Part shown: one piece after another, positions 24,798 to 34,448 of the stretch
How the letters are laid out: each line of letters opens with the position of its first letter
Numbering within the stretch: position 1 is the stretch's first letter
Translations under genes and position numbers: made by a program
Source of the DNA: Jejubacter calystegiae
GTDB taxonomy: Bacteria; Pseudomonadota; Gammaproteobacteria; Enterobacterales; Enterobacteriaceae
Reading direction: 5' to 3'
Assembly (NCBI RefSeq): GCF_005671395.1
Contig: NZ_CP040428.1
Location: 2,356,001-2,420,000 of the forward strand
Length of the DNA stretch: 64,000 nt
Notes under the pieces: model-generated
Database searches by the model: none
Told to the model about the DNA's origin: nothing
The model's input: the letters and a program-made list of their open reading frames with translations, nothing else

Positions 24798-25421
24798 ATG
24801 TCATACAGTGGCGAACAAGATCAATTTGCACCTCATATGGCGCTGGTGCCGATGGTGGTCGAACAGACCTCCCGCGGCGAGCGCTCTTACGATATTTTCT
24901 CCCGTCTGCTCAAAGAGCGCGTCATCTTCCTGACCGGTCAGGTGGAAGACCACATGGCCAATCTGATTGTGGCGCAGATGCTGTTTCTGGAAGCGGAAAA
25001 CCCTGAGAAAGATATCTACCTGTACATTAACTCGCCGGGTGGGGTGATTACCGCAGGGATGTCTATTTATGACACCATGCAGTTTATTAAGCCGGACGTT
25101 AGCACTTTCTGTATGGGACAGGCGTGCTCTATGGGCGCATTTCTGCTGACCGCAGGCGCGAAAGGCAAGCGTTTCTGCATGCCGAACTCCCGCGTCATGA
25201 TCCATCAGCCGCTGGGTGGTTTCCAGGGCCAGGCGACGGATATCGAGATCCACGCGCGTGAGATCCTGAAAGTGAAGTCGCGTATGAACGAACTGATGGC
25301 GCAACATTCGGGTCAGCCTCTTGAGAAAATAGAGCAGGACACCGAGCGCGATCGTTTCCTCTCCGCCGAGGAGGCGGTAGAGTACGGTCTGGTCGATTCT
25401 GTCCTGACCCACCGTAATTGA
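24798..25421 (+). CDS. clpP: ClpP, ATP-dependent Clp protease proteolytic subunit
   Basis: 207 aa including the short propeptide. It forms the tetradecameric serine protease chamber used by ClpX and ClpA. The catalytic triad is visible: Ser111 in GQACSMGAF, His136 in MIHQPLGG and Asp185 near the C-terminus. The residue before the serine is Cys where E. coli has Ala, a mild change. clpX follows 138 bp downstream; the gap has TATACTATAGGG, which could be a separate clpX promoter. Confidence 0.98.
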   Translation: MSYSGEQDQFAPHMALVPMVVEQTSRGERSYDIFSRLLKERVIFLTGQVEDHMANLIVAQMLFLEAENPEKDIYLYINSPGGVITAGMSIYDTMQFIKPDVSTFCMGQACSMGAFLLTAGAKGKRFCMPNSRVMIHQPLGGFQGQATDIEIHAREILKVKSRMNELMAQHSGQPLEKIEQDTERDRFLSAEEAVEYGLVDSVLTHRN

Positions 25422-25559
25422 TGTCCGCACGAGGGGGTGTCGCTATACTATAGGGAAAACGCGGCACACCAGCGTGTTTTGGTATCGGCTGCGCCAGCAA
25501 TATTTGGGCACTTGCGTCGTCGCGTGCGGCACAAAGCAACAGAGAAGAGGTTTTGACTC

Positions 25560-26837
25560 ATGACAGATAAGCGCAAAGACGGTTCAGGAAAACTGCTGTA
25601 CTGCTCTTTTTGCGGCAAAAGCCAGCATGAAGTGCGCAAGCTGATCGCAGGGCCGTCAGTGTATATCTGCGACGAATGTGTCGATCTGTGTAACGACATC
25701 ATTCGCGAAGAGATAAAAGAGGTGGCTCCGCATCGCGAACGTAGCGCATTGCCGACGCCCCACGAAATTCGTCACCACCTGGATGATTATGTCATCGGTC
25801 AGGAACAGGCTAAGAAAGTGCTGGCGGTGGCGGTGTACAACCACTACAAACGTCTGCGCAACGGCGATACCTCTAATGGGGTTGAACTGGGCAAAAGTAA
25901 TATTCTGCTGATCGGTCCGACCGGTAGCGGTAAAACGCTGCTGGCAGAGACCCTGGCGCGCCTGCTGGATGTGCCCTTCACGATGGCGGATGCCACCACC
26001 CTGACCGAAGCCGGTTACGTGGGTGAGGATGTGGAGAACATCATCCAGAAGCTGCTGCAGAAATGCGATTACGACGTGCAGAAAGCGCAGCGCGGTATCG
26101 TCTATATCGATGAAATTGACAAGATCTCCCGTAAGTCGGATAACCCGTCGATCACTCGCGACGTTTCTGGCGAAGGGGTTCAGCAGGCACTGCTGAAACT
26201 CATCGAAGGCACCGTGGCTGCCGTACCGCCTCAGGGTGGTCGTAAGCATCCCCAGCAGGAGTTCCTGCAGGTTGATACTTCCAAGATCCTGTTTATCTGC
26301 GGCGGCGCATTCGCCGGGCTGGATAAGGTGATCGCTAACCGCGTTGAAACTGGCTCCGGCATTGGTTTTGGCGCGACGGTGAAAGGTAAATCCCAGAAGG
26401 CGACCGAAGGCGAGCTGTTAGGCCAGGTAGAGCCGGAAGATCTGATCAAATTTGGTCTGATTCCGGAATTTATCGGCCGTCTGCCGGTGGTTGCGACCCT
26501 GAGCGAGCTGAGCGAAGATGCGCTGATTCAGATCCTGAAAGAGCCAAAAAATGCGCTGACCAAGCAGTATCAGGCGCTGTTCAATCTGGAAGGGGTCGAG
26601 CTGGAATTCCGCGACGAAGCGTTGGAAGCTATTGCCAAAAAAGCGATGGCGCGCAAAACCGGCGCCCGTGGCCTGCGTTCCATCGTGGAAGGCGCGCTGC
26701 TGGAAACCATGTATGACCTTCCTTCCATGGAAGATGTGGACAAAGTGGTTATTGATGATTCGGTCATCGATGGTCAGTCTGAGCCGCTGCTGATCTACGG
26801 AAAATCTGAAGCTACCCAGCAGGCATCTGGTGAATAA
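25560..26837 (+). CDS. clpX: ClpX, AAA+ unfoldase of the ClpXP protease
   Basis: 425 aa. It recognises tagged substrates (for example ssrA), unfolds them and feeds them into ClpP. The zinc-binding domain uses Cys15, Cys18, Cys37 and Cys40 (YCSFCGK and [10 protein letters not shown]). Then come Walker A GPTGSGKT near residue 120, Walker [10 protein letters not shown] near 182, the RKH pore loop (GGRKHPQQ near 228), and the IGF loop that docks ClpP (SGIGFGATV near 266). A strong terminator separates it from lon. Confidence 0.98.
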   Translation: MTDKRKDGSGKLLYCSFCGKSQHEVRKLIAGPSVYICDECVDLCNDIIREEIKEVAPHRERSALPTPHEIRHHLDDYVIGQEQAKKVLAVAVYNHYKRLRNGDTSNGVELGKSNILLIGPTGSGKTLLAETLARLLDVPFTMADATTLTEAGYVGEDVENIIQKLLQKCDYDVQKAQRGIVYIDEIDKISRKSDNPSITRDVSGEGVQQALLKLIEGTVAAVPPQGGRKHPQQEFLQVDTSKILFICGGAFAGLDKVIANRVETGSGIGFGATVKGKSQKATEGELLGQVEPEDLIKFGLIPEFIGRLPVVATLSELSEDALIQILKEPKNALTKQYQALFNLEGVELEFRDEALEAIAKKAMARKTGARGLRSIVEGALLETMYDLPSMEDVDKVVIDDSVIDGQSEPLLIYGKSEATQQASGE

Positions 26838-26869
26838 TTAACCAGAAGCGACAGTGAGTTAGCATCAAA

Positions 26870-26899
26870 ATGGGGGATTTTATCCCCCATTTTTTTTTC
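26870..26899 (+). terminator. clpX terminator
   Basis: ATGGGGGA / TCCCCCAT stem with TTTTA loop followed by nine T. Confidence 0.9.
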
Positions 26900-26911
26900 C
26901 TGCATTCTCGC

Positions 26912-26941
26912 CGTTGAATGTCCGGGAAACATCCCCATATA
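26912..26941 (+). promoter_or_regulatory. sigma32 heat-shock promoter for lon
   Basis: CGTTGAATG (-35 region from 26912) and CCCCATATA (-10 region 26933-26941) reproduce the architecture of the known E. coli lon heat-shock promoter, as I remember it, about 90 bp before the gene. Confidence 0.75.
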
Positions 26942-27026
26942 CTGACTTAACTAGCTTTGGAGATGCCGTGAAGAGCGTTCACGTGCGCCCCATTCCCTGG
27001 CGGAAACTAAACTAAGAGAGAGCTCT

Positions 27027-29381
27027 ATGAATCCTGAGCGTTCTGAACGCATTGAAATCCCCGTATTGCCTCTGCGCGATGTGGTGGTTTATCCGCACAT
27101 GGTCATTCCGTTATTTGTTGGGCGGGAGAAATCCATTCGCTGCCTGGAAGCGGCTATGGACCATGATAAAAAAATCATGCTGGTGGCGCAGAAAGAGGCT
27201 TCGACGGATGAGCCGGGTGTTAATGACCTTTTCTCCGTGGGGACCGTAGCCTCTATCCTGCAAATGCTCAAACTGCCGGATGGTACGGTAAAGGTACTGG
27301 TAGAAGGCCTGCAGCGTGCGAAGATCACCACGCTTGCCGACAATGGCGACTACTTTTCTGCCCAGGCGGAATATCTTGACTCTCCGGACATTGAAGAGCG
27401 AGAGCAGGAGGTGCTGGTACGCACCGCGGTCAGCCAGTTCGAAGGCTACATTAAGCTCAATAAAAAAATTCCCCCCGAGGTGCTGACGTCGCTCAATAGT
27501 ATCGACGATCCGGCGCGCCTTGCGGATACCATCGCTGCTCATATGCCGCTCAAGCTGGCGGATAAGCAGTCGGTGCTCGAAATGTCCGACGTCAACGAAC
27601 GCCTTGAATATCTGATGGCGATGATGGAGTCGGAAATCGATCTGCTGCAGGTTGAGAAACGCATTCGTAACCGCGTGAAAAAGCAGATGGAAAAGAGTCA
27701 GCGCGAGTACTACCTGAATGAGCAGATGAAGGCCATTCAGAAGGAACTCGGTGAAATGGACGATGCGCCGGACGAAAACGAAGCGCTGAAGCGCAAGATC
27801 GAAGCGGCCAAAATGCCGAAAGAGGCGCGCGAAAAGACCGAAGCTGAACTCCAGAAGCTGAAAATGATGTCGCCGATGTCGGCGGAAGCTACCGTGGTGC
27901 GCGGCTACATCGACTGGATGGTGCAGGTGCCGTGGAATACCCGCAGCAAGGTGAAGAAGAACCTGCGTCAGGCTCAGGAAGTGCTGGATACTGACCACTA
28001 TGGTCTGGAGCGCGTGAAAGATCGCATTCTGGAATATCTGGCGGTGCAGAGCCGTGTGAATAAGCTGAAAGGCCCGATTCTGTGTCTGGTGGGGCCGCCG
28101 GGGGTGGGGAAAACCTCTCTGGGGCAGTCCATCGCTAAAGCCACTGGTCGTAAATATGTGCGCATGGCGCTGGGCGGGGTGCGCGACGAAGCGGAAATCC
28201 GCGGTCACCGCCGTACCTATATCGGCTCTATGCCAGGCAAACTGATCCAGAAAATGGCGAAAGTGGGCGTTAAAAACCCGCTCTTCCTGCTGGATGAGAT
28301 CGATAAGATGTCTTCCGACATGCGCGGCGATCCCTCTTCCGCGCTGCTTGAGGTGCTGGATCCCGAACAGAACGTGGCCTTCAACGACCACTACCTGGAA
28401 GTGGATTACGACCTCAGCGATGTAATGTTCGTGGCGACCTCTAACTCCATGAACATTCCGGCGCCGCTGCTGGACCGTATGGAAGTGATTCGTCTGTCCG
28501 GCTACACCGAAGACGAAAAGCTGAACATTGCCAAACGTCACCTGCTGCCGAAGCAGATTGAGCGTAACGCCCTGAAAAAAGGCGAACTGGTGGTGGAAGA
28601 CAGCGCTATTGTCGGCATTATCCGTTACTACACCCGCGAAGCCGGGGTACGTAGCCTGGAGCGTGAAATCTCGAAACTGTGTCGTAAGGCGGTAAAACAG
28701 CTGCTGCTGGATAAGAGCCTGAAGCATATCGAAATTAACGGCGACAATCTGAAAGAGTTCCTGGGCGTTCAGCGCTTCGACTATGGCCGTGCCGACAGCG
28801 AAAACCGCATCGGCCAGGTGACCGGTCTGGCCTGGACTGAGGTTGGCGGCGATCTGCTGACTATTGAGACGGCCTGCGTGCCTGGTAAGGGCAAACTGAC
28901 CTATACCGGTTCGCTGGGCGAGGTCATGCAGGAATCGATTCAGGCGGCACTGACGGTAGTGCGCGCGCGTGCGGATAAACTGGGAATTAACCCAGATTTC
29001 CACGAAAAACGCGACATACACGTGCATGTTCCTGAAGGCGCCACGCCGAAGGACGGCCCGAGCGCGGGTATCGCCATGTGTACTGCGCTGGTCTCCTGCC
29101 TTACCGGTAACCCGGTACGCGCCGATGTGGCGATGACCGGTGAGATTACGCTGCGTGGTCAGGTACTGCCCATCGGCGGTCTGAAAGAGAAGCTGCTGGC
29201 GGCACACCGCGGCGGGATTAAAACCGTGCTGATTCCGGATGAAAATAAACGCGATCTGGAAGAGATTCCTGACAACGTGATTGCCGATCTGCAGATTCAT
29301 CCGGTAAAAACCATTGAAGAAGTATTGTCTCTGGCGCTGCAGGATGCTCCTTCCGGAATGCGTGTGGTAACCGAAAAATAG
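27027..29381 (+). CDS. lon: Lon, ATP-dependent protease La
   Basis: 784 aa, same length as in E. coli. This cytoplasmic homohexamer degrades misfolded proteins and regulators such as SulA and antitoxins (it could also turn over the HicB encoded at 10846). The order is an N-terminal substrate domain with coiled coil (to about 310), AAA+ module with GPPGVGKTS near residue 356 and Walker [11 protein letters not shown] near 419, and a C-terminal serine-lysine protease domain with PKDGPSAG (Ser679) and Lys722 in the [11 protein letters not shown] segment. The GAGAGAGCTCT leader before ATG resembles that of E. coli. Confidence 0.98.
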   Translation: MNPERSERIEIPVLPLRDVVVYPHMVIPLFVGREKSIRCLEAAMDHDKKIMLVAQKEASTDEPGVNDLFSVGTVASILQMLKLPDGTVKVLVEGLQRAKITTLADNGDYFSAQAEYLDSPDIEEREQEVLVRTAVSQFEGYIKLNKKIPPEVLTSLNSIDDPARLADTIAAHMPLKLADKQSVLEMSDVNERLEYLMAMMESEIDLLQVEKRIRNRVKKQMEKSQREYYLNEQMKAIQKELGEMDDAPDENEALKRKIEAAKMPKEAREKTEAELQKLKMMSPMSAEATVVRGYIDWMVQVPWNTRSKVKKNLRQAQEVLDTDHYGLERVKDRILEYLAVQSRVNKLKGPILCLVGPPGVGKTSLGQSIAKATGRKYVRMALGGVRDEAEIRGHRRTYIGSMPGKLIQKMAKVGVKNPLFLLDEIDKMSSDMRGDPSSALLEVLDPEQNVAFNDHYLEVDYDLSDVMFVATSNSMNIPAPLLDRMEVIRLSGYTEDEKLNIAKRHLLPKQIERNALKKGELVVEDSAIVGIIRYYTREAGVRSLEREISKLCRKAVKQLLLDKSLKHIEINGDNLKEFLGVQRFDYGRADSENRIGQVTGLAWTEVGGDLLTIETACVPGKGKLTYTGSLGEVMQESIQAALTVVRARADKLGINPDFHEKRDIHVHVPEGATPKDGPSAGIAMCTALVSCLTGNPVRADVAMTGEITLRGQVLPIGGLKEKLLAAHRGGIKTVLIPDENKRDLEEIPDNVIADLQIHPVKTIEEVLSLALQDAPSGMRVVTEK

Positions 29382-29414
29382 TGACCTGACGCAAAGAGAA
29401 GCGATAAAAAGCGG

Positions 29415-29450
29415 GCTGGCGGGTGAATTGTCACTTGCCAGCTTTTTTTT
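29415..29450 (+). terminator. lon terminator
   Basis: Stem GCTGGCGGGTGA (29415-29426) with TCACTTGCCAGC (29431-29442), followed by eight T. Confidence 0.9.
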
Positions 29451-29604
29451 GACTGGCTACTTTAGATACGGTCTGGCTTATTTTTCAGACAAAGGCATGC
29501 TACAACGGGTGTTGTAAGGGCATGACATGCCTGATATAACTGCTGCGCGGTCGTACCGTGAAGGACCAGGGTGCGATATAAAAAAGAAAGAGAGGAAGAA
29601 AATA

Positions 29605-29877
29605 GTGAATAAATCCCAACTGATCGACAAGATTGCCGCAGGTGCTGATATTTCCAAAGCCTCGGCTGGACGTGCGTTAGATGCGTTACTGGCATCGGTT
29701 ACCGAGTCTCTGAAAAGTGGAGATGACGTAGCGCTGGTTGGCTTCGGCACCTTCGCTGTTAAAGAGCGTGCTGCCCGTACCGGTCGTAATCCGCAGACCG
29801 GTAAAGAGATCAAGATCGCAGCCGCTAAAGTACCGGGCTTCCGCGCCGGTAAAGCGTTAAAAGACGCTGTGAACTGA
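29605..29877 (+). CDS. hupB: HupB, DNA-binding protein HU-beta
   Basis: 90 aa nucleoid protein that bends and compacts DNA as a dimer with HupA. The start is GTG at 29605, supported by GAGAGGAAG upstream and by the N-terminus [17 protein letters not shown]. The DNA-binding arm with the Pro63 wedge is seen in [16 protein letters not shown]. An upstream in-frame ATG exists but would add 26 non-family residues. Confidence 0.97.
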   Translation: MNKSQLIDKIAAGADISKASAGRALDALLASVTESLKSGDDVALVGFGTFAVKERAARTGRNPQTGKEIKIAAAKVPGFRAGKALKDAVN

Positions 29878-29921
29878 TCGCAGTGCTCGTTCGGGCATCG
29901 CGATTTTAAATGTATACAGAG

Positions 29922-29950
29922 AGGCACATCGTCAGATGTGCCTTTTTTAT
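29922..29950 (+). terminator. hupB terminator
   Basis: AGGCACATC / GATGTGCCT stem with GTCA loop and T-run. Confidence 0.9.
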
Positions 29951-30104
29951 TGGCTGAAAACGTCTTTAATGCGCGATTCGGGCTGACAATGACCCTGATT
30001 TCTTGTCAAAATAGCCCTTTGCGTGCGCCGCCTCTGGCTTTGGCTGCGCAGGGTAAACCAGAGTCCCTTAAACGGGATAGATTACAGCGGAGTGCTGCGA
30101 CACC

Positions 30105-31976
30105 ATGATGGAAAATTTACGCACGGCAGCCAACAGCGTCGTGCTCAAGATCGTACTGGGTCTGATTATTGTCTCATTCGTACTGACTGGCGTGGGTAAC
30201 TACCTGATTGGCGGGAACGGTAACTACGCGGCGAAGGTCAACGATCAGGAGATTAGCCGGGGCCAGTTTGAGAACGCGGTGATGGGCGAGCGCAACAAGC
30301 TACAGCAGCAGCTGGGTGAGCGCTATTCCGAACTGGCGGGCAACGAAGGCTACATGAAGGCGATGCGCCATCAGGTACTGCAGCGCATGATTGATGAAGC
30401 CCTGCTGGACCAGTATGCGAAACACCTGGGACTCGGTATCAGCGACGATCAGGTGAAGCAGGCCATCTTCAATGAACAGGCTTTCCAGAGCGATGGCAAA
30501 TTCGATAATGCACGCTATAACGCCCTGATCGCTAACATGGGCATGAGCGCAGATCAGTATGCTAACGCGCTGCGTCGTCAGCTGACCACCCAGCAGCTGA
30601 TCAACGCCATCATCGGCAGCGACTTTATGCTGCCAGGCGAAACCGATTCGCTGGCCGCGCTGGCAGCACAGCAGCGCGTGGTGCGTGAAGCGACTATCGA
30701 CACCCGCGCGCTGGTGGCGAAGCAGCAGGCGACTGATGCGGAAATCTCCAGCTACTACGAGCAGCATAAAAATAACTTTATGCTGCCGGAACAGTTCCGC
30801 GTCAGCTACATCAAGATGGATGCGGCGCAGATGCCATCTGAGGTGAACGATGCCGATATCCAGTCCTGGTACGATCAGAATCGCGACCAGTACACTCAAC
30901 CGGCCCGCTATCGCTACAGCATCATTCAGACCAAAACCGAAGCCGATGCGCAGGCGGTGCTGGATGAGCTGAAAAAAGGCGCGGACTTCGCGACCCTGGC
31001 GAAAGAAAAATCCAGCGACATTATCTCTGCCCGTAAAGGCGGTGATATGGGCTGGCTGGAACCGGCCACCACGCCAGACGAGCTGAAAAACGCCGACCTG
31101 AAAGAAAAGGGCCAGCTTTCCGGCGTCATCAAGTCCAGCGTGGGCTTCCTGGTCGCGCGCCTGGACGACCTCCAGCCGGCTAAAGTGAAGCCGCTGGCCG
31201 AGGTGCACGATGCTATCGCACAGAAACTGAAGCAGGAGAAGGGCCTGGATGCCTTCTACGCCCAGCAGCAGAAAGTGGGCGATGCGGCGATGAACGATAC
31301 CGAATCGCTGGTCGGTGCCGAGCAGGCCGCGGGTGTTAAAGCGGTAGAAAGCGGCTGGTTCGATCGCAACAACCTTCCGAAAGAGCTGGACTTTAAACCG
31401 GTGGCCGATGTTATCTTTGGCGGCTCCCTGCTGGGGGAAAACGGCACGCCGGGCAGCAACTCTGACATTATCACCGTCGATGGCGATCGCGCTTTTGTGC
31501 TGCGTATTGCTGAACATAAGCCGGAAACCGTGAAGCCGCTGGATGATGTGCGCGACCAGGTGGTAGCCGCTGTGAAACAGCAGAAGGCTGAACAGCAGGC
31601 GAAGCAGCAGGCAGACAAGCTGCTGGCAGCGCTGAAAAAGGGTGAAGGCGATGCCGCCCTGAAAGAGGCGGGCGTCAGTTTTGGCGCAGCGCAAACCCTG
31701 AGCCGTAGTCAGGATCCGCTTTCCATGAAAGCTTTCGATATGCCGCTGCCGGAGAAAGGCAAACCTTCTTACGGTGTCAGTAACGACGCGAAAGGCAATA
31801 TGGTGCTGCTGGCGCTGGACGAAGTTCAGGCCGGTAAAATGCCGGAAGAGCAGAAGAAAGTGATGGTCAGCCGCATGACAGAAAACAATGCCGAGCTGGC
31901 TTTCGAAGCGCTGATGAGTAATCTGCGCAAAGAAGCGAAAATTAAATTGGGTGACGCGGCGGAACAACAGCAATAA
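30105..31976 (+). CDS. ppiD: PpiD, periplasmic chaperone anchored in the inner membrane
   Basis: 623 aa. One N-terminal membrane helix (about residues 16-34) anchors a large periplasmic chaperone that meets proteins leaving SecYEG, together with YfgM. A SurA-like N-terminal chaperone region is followed by a parvulin-like domain (about 266-355, with SIIQTKTEADAQAVLDEL and GGDMGWLEP), which in E. coli has little or no PPIase activity. Position after hupB is conserved. Confidence 0.96.
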   Translation: MMENLRTAANSVVLKIVLGLIIVSFVLTGVGNYLIGGNGNYAAKVNDQEISRGQFENAVMGERNKLQQQLGERYSELAGNEGYMKAMRHQVLQRMIDEALLDQYAKHLGLGISDDQVKQAIFNEQAFQSDGKFDNARYNALIANMGMSADQYANALRRQLTTQQLINAIIGSDFMLPGETDSLAALAAQQRVVREATIDTRALVAKQQATDAEISSYYEQHKNNFMLPEQFRVSYIKMDAAQMPSEVNDADIQSWYDQNRDQYTQPARYRYSIIQTKTEADAQAVLDELKKGADFATLAKEKSSDIISARKGGDMGWLEPATTPDELKNADLKEKGQLSGVIKSSVGFLVARLDDLQPAKVKPLAEVHDAIAQKLKQEKGLDAFYAQQQKVGDAAMNDTESLVGAEQAAGVKAVESGWFDRNNLPKELDFKPVADVIFGGSLLGENGTPGSNSDIITVDGDRAFVLRIAEHKPETVKPLDDVRDQVVAAVKQQKAEQQAKQQADKLLAALKKGEGDAALKEAGVSFGAAQTLSRSQDPLSMKAFDMPLPEKGKPSYGVSNDAKGNMVLLALDEVQAGKMPEEQKKVMVSRMTENNAELAFEALMSNLRKEAKIKLGDAAEQQQ

Positions 31977-32019
31977 TTCGGGCTCTCTTCCGCTTTTTTT
32001 GCACCCAGATGCAACAAAC

Positions 32020-32043
32020 AAAGGCCGCTTACGCGGCCTTTTC
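32020..32043 (+). terminator. ppiD terminator
   Basis: AAAGGCCGC / GCGGCCTTT stem with a TTAC loop. Its core is identical to the cyo operon terminator at 14878. Confidence 0.8.
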
Positions 32044-32106
32044 CATATCTGAAATCCGGGGTTTGTCCGTATGGCATGGAGCTGGGTAGGGTGTCTCTAC
32101 TGTTAA

Positions 32107-32448
<342 letters not shown>

Positions 32449-32492
32449 CGCCCTGAAGGCGGTCTGGTAGTGAATTTCTGCTACGCTTGTAG

Positions 32493-32516
32493 AGGTCATA
32501 CCAGTAGGTATGACCT
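32493..32516. promoter_or_regulatory. perfect 24-bp palindrome, possible FadR operator upstream of fadM
   Basis: AGGTCATACC-AGTA-GGTATGACCT is a perfect 10-bp inverted repeat 36 bp before the fadM start. Each arm contains the FadR half-site core GGTNNGACC (GGTATGACC). fadM is a known FadR target in E. coli, so an operator is plausible; a hairpin ending ybaV transcription is the alternative. Confidence 0.45.
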
Positions 32517-32552
32517 TATTACAACCTGTGCCCTGGGCCGGAGGGGGAAACC

Positions 32553-32996
32553 GTGGAAAAGAGACAGGAAACCGTTCCCCACGCAAGCGGGGATATACCG
32601 CAAACGCGGATAAAAGTGCGGGGATACCATCTTGATGTCTACCAGCACGTGAATAACGCCCGCTATCTGGAATTTCTGGAAGAGGCACGCTGGGAAGTGT
32701 TGGAAACCCAGTCGGGATTCCGCTGGATGGTGGAGCAGGGGCTGGCCTTTGTGGTGGTCAACATCAATATCAACTACCGACGCCCGGCGCTGCTGGGTGA
32801 CCGTCTGACGGTCACCAGCAGGATGCAGACGCTTAACGGTAAAAGCGGCGTACTGAGCCAGGTCATTACCCGCGACAGCGAGAGTGATGTGGTTGCCGAT
32901 GCGTTAATCACCTTTGCTTGTGTCGATCTACAGAGCCAGAAGGCGCAACCGTTGGAAGGAGAATTGCGCCGCCATCTGGAAATGATGATGGACTGA
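32553..32996 (+). CDS. fadM: FadM, long-chain acyl-CoA thioesterase with an extended N-terminus
   Basis: 147 aa hotdog-fold thioesterase (ybaW). E. coli FadM hydrolyses long-chain acyl-CoA such as tetradecenoyl-CoA during oleate oxidation. The core is intact: KVRGYHLDVYQHVNNARYLE with the catalytic Asp, and NININYRRPALLGD. The start is GTG at 32553 with a very strong GGAGGGGG site; no ATG exists at the position where the 132-aa E. coli protein starts. The result is a ~16-residue N-terminal extension (MEKRQETVPHASGDIP) absent from E. coli as I recall it, and part of the extension is encoded by the CRISPR-repeat-like sequence at 32572-32600. Activity of the enzyme should not be affected. Confidence 0.9.
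   Translation: MEKRQETVPHASGDIPQTRIKVRGYHLDVYQHVNNARYLEFLEEARWEVLETQSGFRWMVEQGLAFVVVNININYRRPALLGDRLTVTSRMQTLNGKSGVLSQVITRDSESDVVADALITFACVDLQSQKAQPLEGELRRHLEMMMD
32572..32600 (+). repeat. isolated type I-E CRISPR-repeat-like sequence inside fadM
   Basis: GTTCCCCACGCAAGCGGGGA followed by TATACCG (32574-32600) matches the array repeat at 50219 onward at 24 of 27 positions (24 of 29 over the full repeat), including the stem arms CCCC/GGGG and the ATA-ACCG tail. It is in frame in fadM and codes TVPHASGDIP. No second unit is adjacent. Confidence 0.6.
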
Positions 32997-33041
32997 AATG
33001 GCGTCAAATACCGAAAACGGCGCGAACTTTCAGGCCGTGAT

Positions 33042-33143
33042 ATGGGGGGAATACAGTACTTTTCCCTATTATTTATATTGTTTATCAATATGTTATTAGC
33101 CTGGCGACTTAGCGAAGCGGCATCTACACTTTGGAAACCTTAA
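33042..33143 (+). CDS. possible 33-aa single-pass membrane peptide
   Basis: Short open frame MGGIQYFSLLFILFINMLLA, then WRLSEAASTLWKP, in the 168-bp AT-rich gap between fadM and the exporter adaptor. Residues about 4-20 would form one membrane helix. AGG lies about 7 bp before the ATG. It has no double-glycine leader, so it is not an obvious microcin precursor. It may be a chance frame in AT-rich DNA. Confidence 0.25.
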   Translation: MGGIQYFSLLFILFINMLLAWRLSEAASTLWKP

Positions 33144-33164
33144 GGCTGTGATGACCGGATAATT

Positions 33165-34448
33165 GTGCTTTTTCGTAAAGAGGTCAGTGACTACCAGCAG
33201 GCATTTCGCTCAGGGCAGGTTCTTCTGCTACGCGGCTGGCCTGTCTGGGCAACGGTGAGTGGCACCGTATTAATTGTGTTGAGTCTGTTGTTGCTGCTTA
33301 TTTTTGGCAGCTATACCCGCCGTATTAATGTGAGTGGCGAAATTATCACGCTCCCGCATACGGTGAATTTATTTGCGCCGGAGCAGGGAATGATTGCCCG
33401 CCTGTTGGTCCACAACGGGCAGGAGGTCAATGCTGGTACGCCGCTGTATCAGTTGGATATCGGCCGGGTGACCCGTAACGGTAGCCTTAGCGCGACCACG
33501 CTTGCCGTGCTGGAAAAACAGCGCCAGCGTACGGAGTCCATCATTCGGGAGATCGAAAACAACAGGAAGGCCACTCTGGAAGGGCTACAGCTTCAGCTTG
33601 AACGCTATACCGAGGCCAGAGATAGCACTCGTCAGATGGTGGACTCAGCCTCTGTTGGCCTGCGCGCCATGCGGGAAAGCATGAAGGATTATGGCGAATA
33701 TCGGCGCCGCGGGCTGGTGACCACAGACCAGCAGAATAACCAGCGTTATCTCTTCTACCAACAGCAGACCGGCTGGCAGAGCCTGAATGCTCAGCTTATC
33801 CAACAGGATCTGCAAATTTCGAGCCTGCGCAGCGAACTAATTGTTCGCAAGGCCGAATTCGACAGCCAGATCGATCAATACCATATCCATATCGATGACC
33901 TGCGACGCCAGATGGCGGAAGCCGATGCCAGCGGAATGCGGCTGGTGACCGCGCCGGTGGCGGGGCGTGTCTCTTCCCTGGGGGTCACCGAAGGGGAGAT
34001 GGTTGGCGCAGGTGACAGCCTGGCACAGCTGGTGCCGGTCAACAAAGATGCCTGGCGGCTGGTGGTCTGGATCCCCGGTGAAAGCATTCCATGGGTGCAT
34101 CCTGGCGATGGCATCAATCTGCGCTATACCGCCTTCCCGTTTCAGAAGTATGGCCAGTTCCCCGGGCGCATAGAGTCTATTTCTAAAGCGCCGGTTCCAG
34201 CCCGGGAGATTGAACGCTATGCCAGCGCGCCGAGAACGCCTGCGGGCAGCGTGAGCGATGGCTGGTTTAAGGCGGTGGTGAAGCCGGATCTTTCCGGCCT
34301 GACTCCGCAGGGCAAGTCACCGCCAGTAAGCAGCGGAATGCAGGCGGAAGCCACGCTATTCCTGGAAACGCGATCGCTCTGGCGCTGGATATTGTCGCCG
34401 TATTACTCATTAAAAAGCAGCATAACAGGGGAAGTACATGACCGCTGA
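33165..34448 (+). CDS. HlyD-family membrane-fusion protein of a bacteriocin-type exporter
   Basis: 427 aa. A cytoplasmic N-terminus is followed by one membrane helix (about 25-47) and a periplasmic HlyD-type body with a biotinyl-lipoyl half (FAPEQGMIARLLVHNGQEV, near 77-95), a coiled-coil hairpin (about 115-260) and the second lipoyl/barrel half (VTAPVAGRVSSLGVTEGEMV). It resembles CvaA/MchE-type adaptors of class II microcin exporters, which bridge the ABC transporter to TolC. The start is GTG with only a weak GGA upstream. It overlaps the ABC gene by 11 nt, confirming one operon. The cluster lies between fadM and queC, adjacent in E. coli K-12, so it is an insertion. Confidence 0.85.
   Translation: MLFRKEVSDYQQAFRSGQVLLLRGWPVWATVSGTVLIVLSLLLLLIFGSYTRRINVSGEIITLPHTVNLFAPEQGMIARLLVHNGQEVNAGTPLYQLDIGRVTRNGSLSATTLAVLEKQRQRTESIIREIENNRKATLEGLQLQLERYTEARDSTRQMVDSASVGLRAMRESMKDYGEYRRRGLVTTDQQNNQRYLFYQQQTGWQSLNAQLIQQDLQISSLRSELIVRKAEFDSQIDQYHIHIDDLRRQMAEADASGMRLVTAPVAGRVSSLGVTEGEMVGAGDSLAQLVPVNKDAWRLVVWIPGESIPWVHPGDGINLRYTAFPFQKYGQFPGRIESISKAPVPAREIERYASAPRTPAGSVSDGWFKAVVKPDLSGLTPQGKSPPVSSGMQAEATLFLETRSLWRWILSPYYSLKSSITGEVHDR

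Noticed and set aside
27111-29300. 729-codon open frame antisense to lon, and similar long antisense frames opposite ppiD, dxs and cyoB
   Set aside because: Shadow frames caused by codon bias in GC-rich genes; the sense genes are unmistakable.
32997-33164. Search for a double-glycine microcin precursor upstream of the exporter
   Set aside because: The only frame of note is the 33-aa hydrophobic peptide, which lacks a GG leader; nothing supports calling a precursor.
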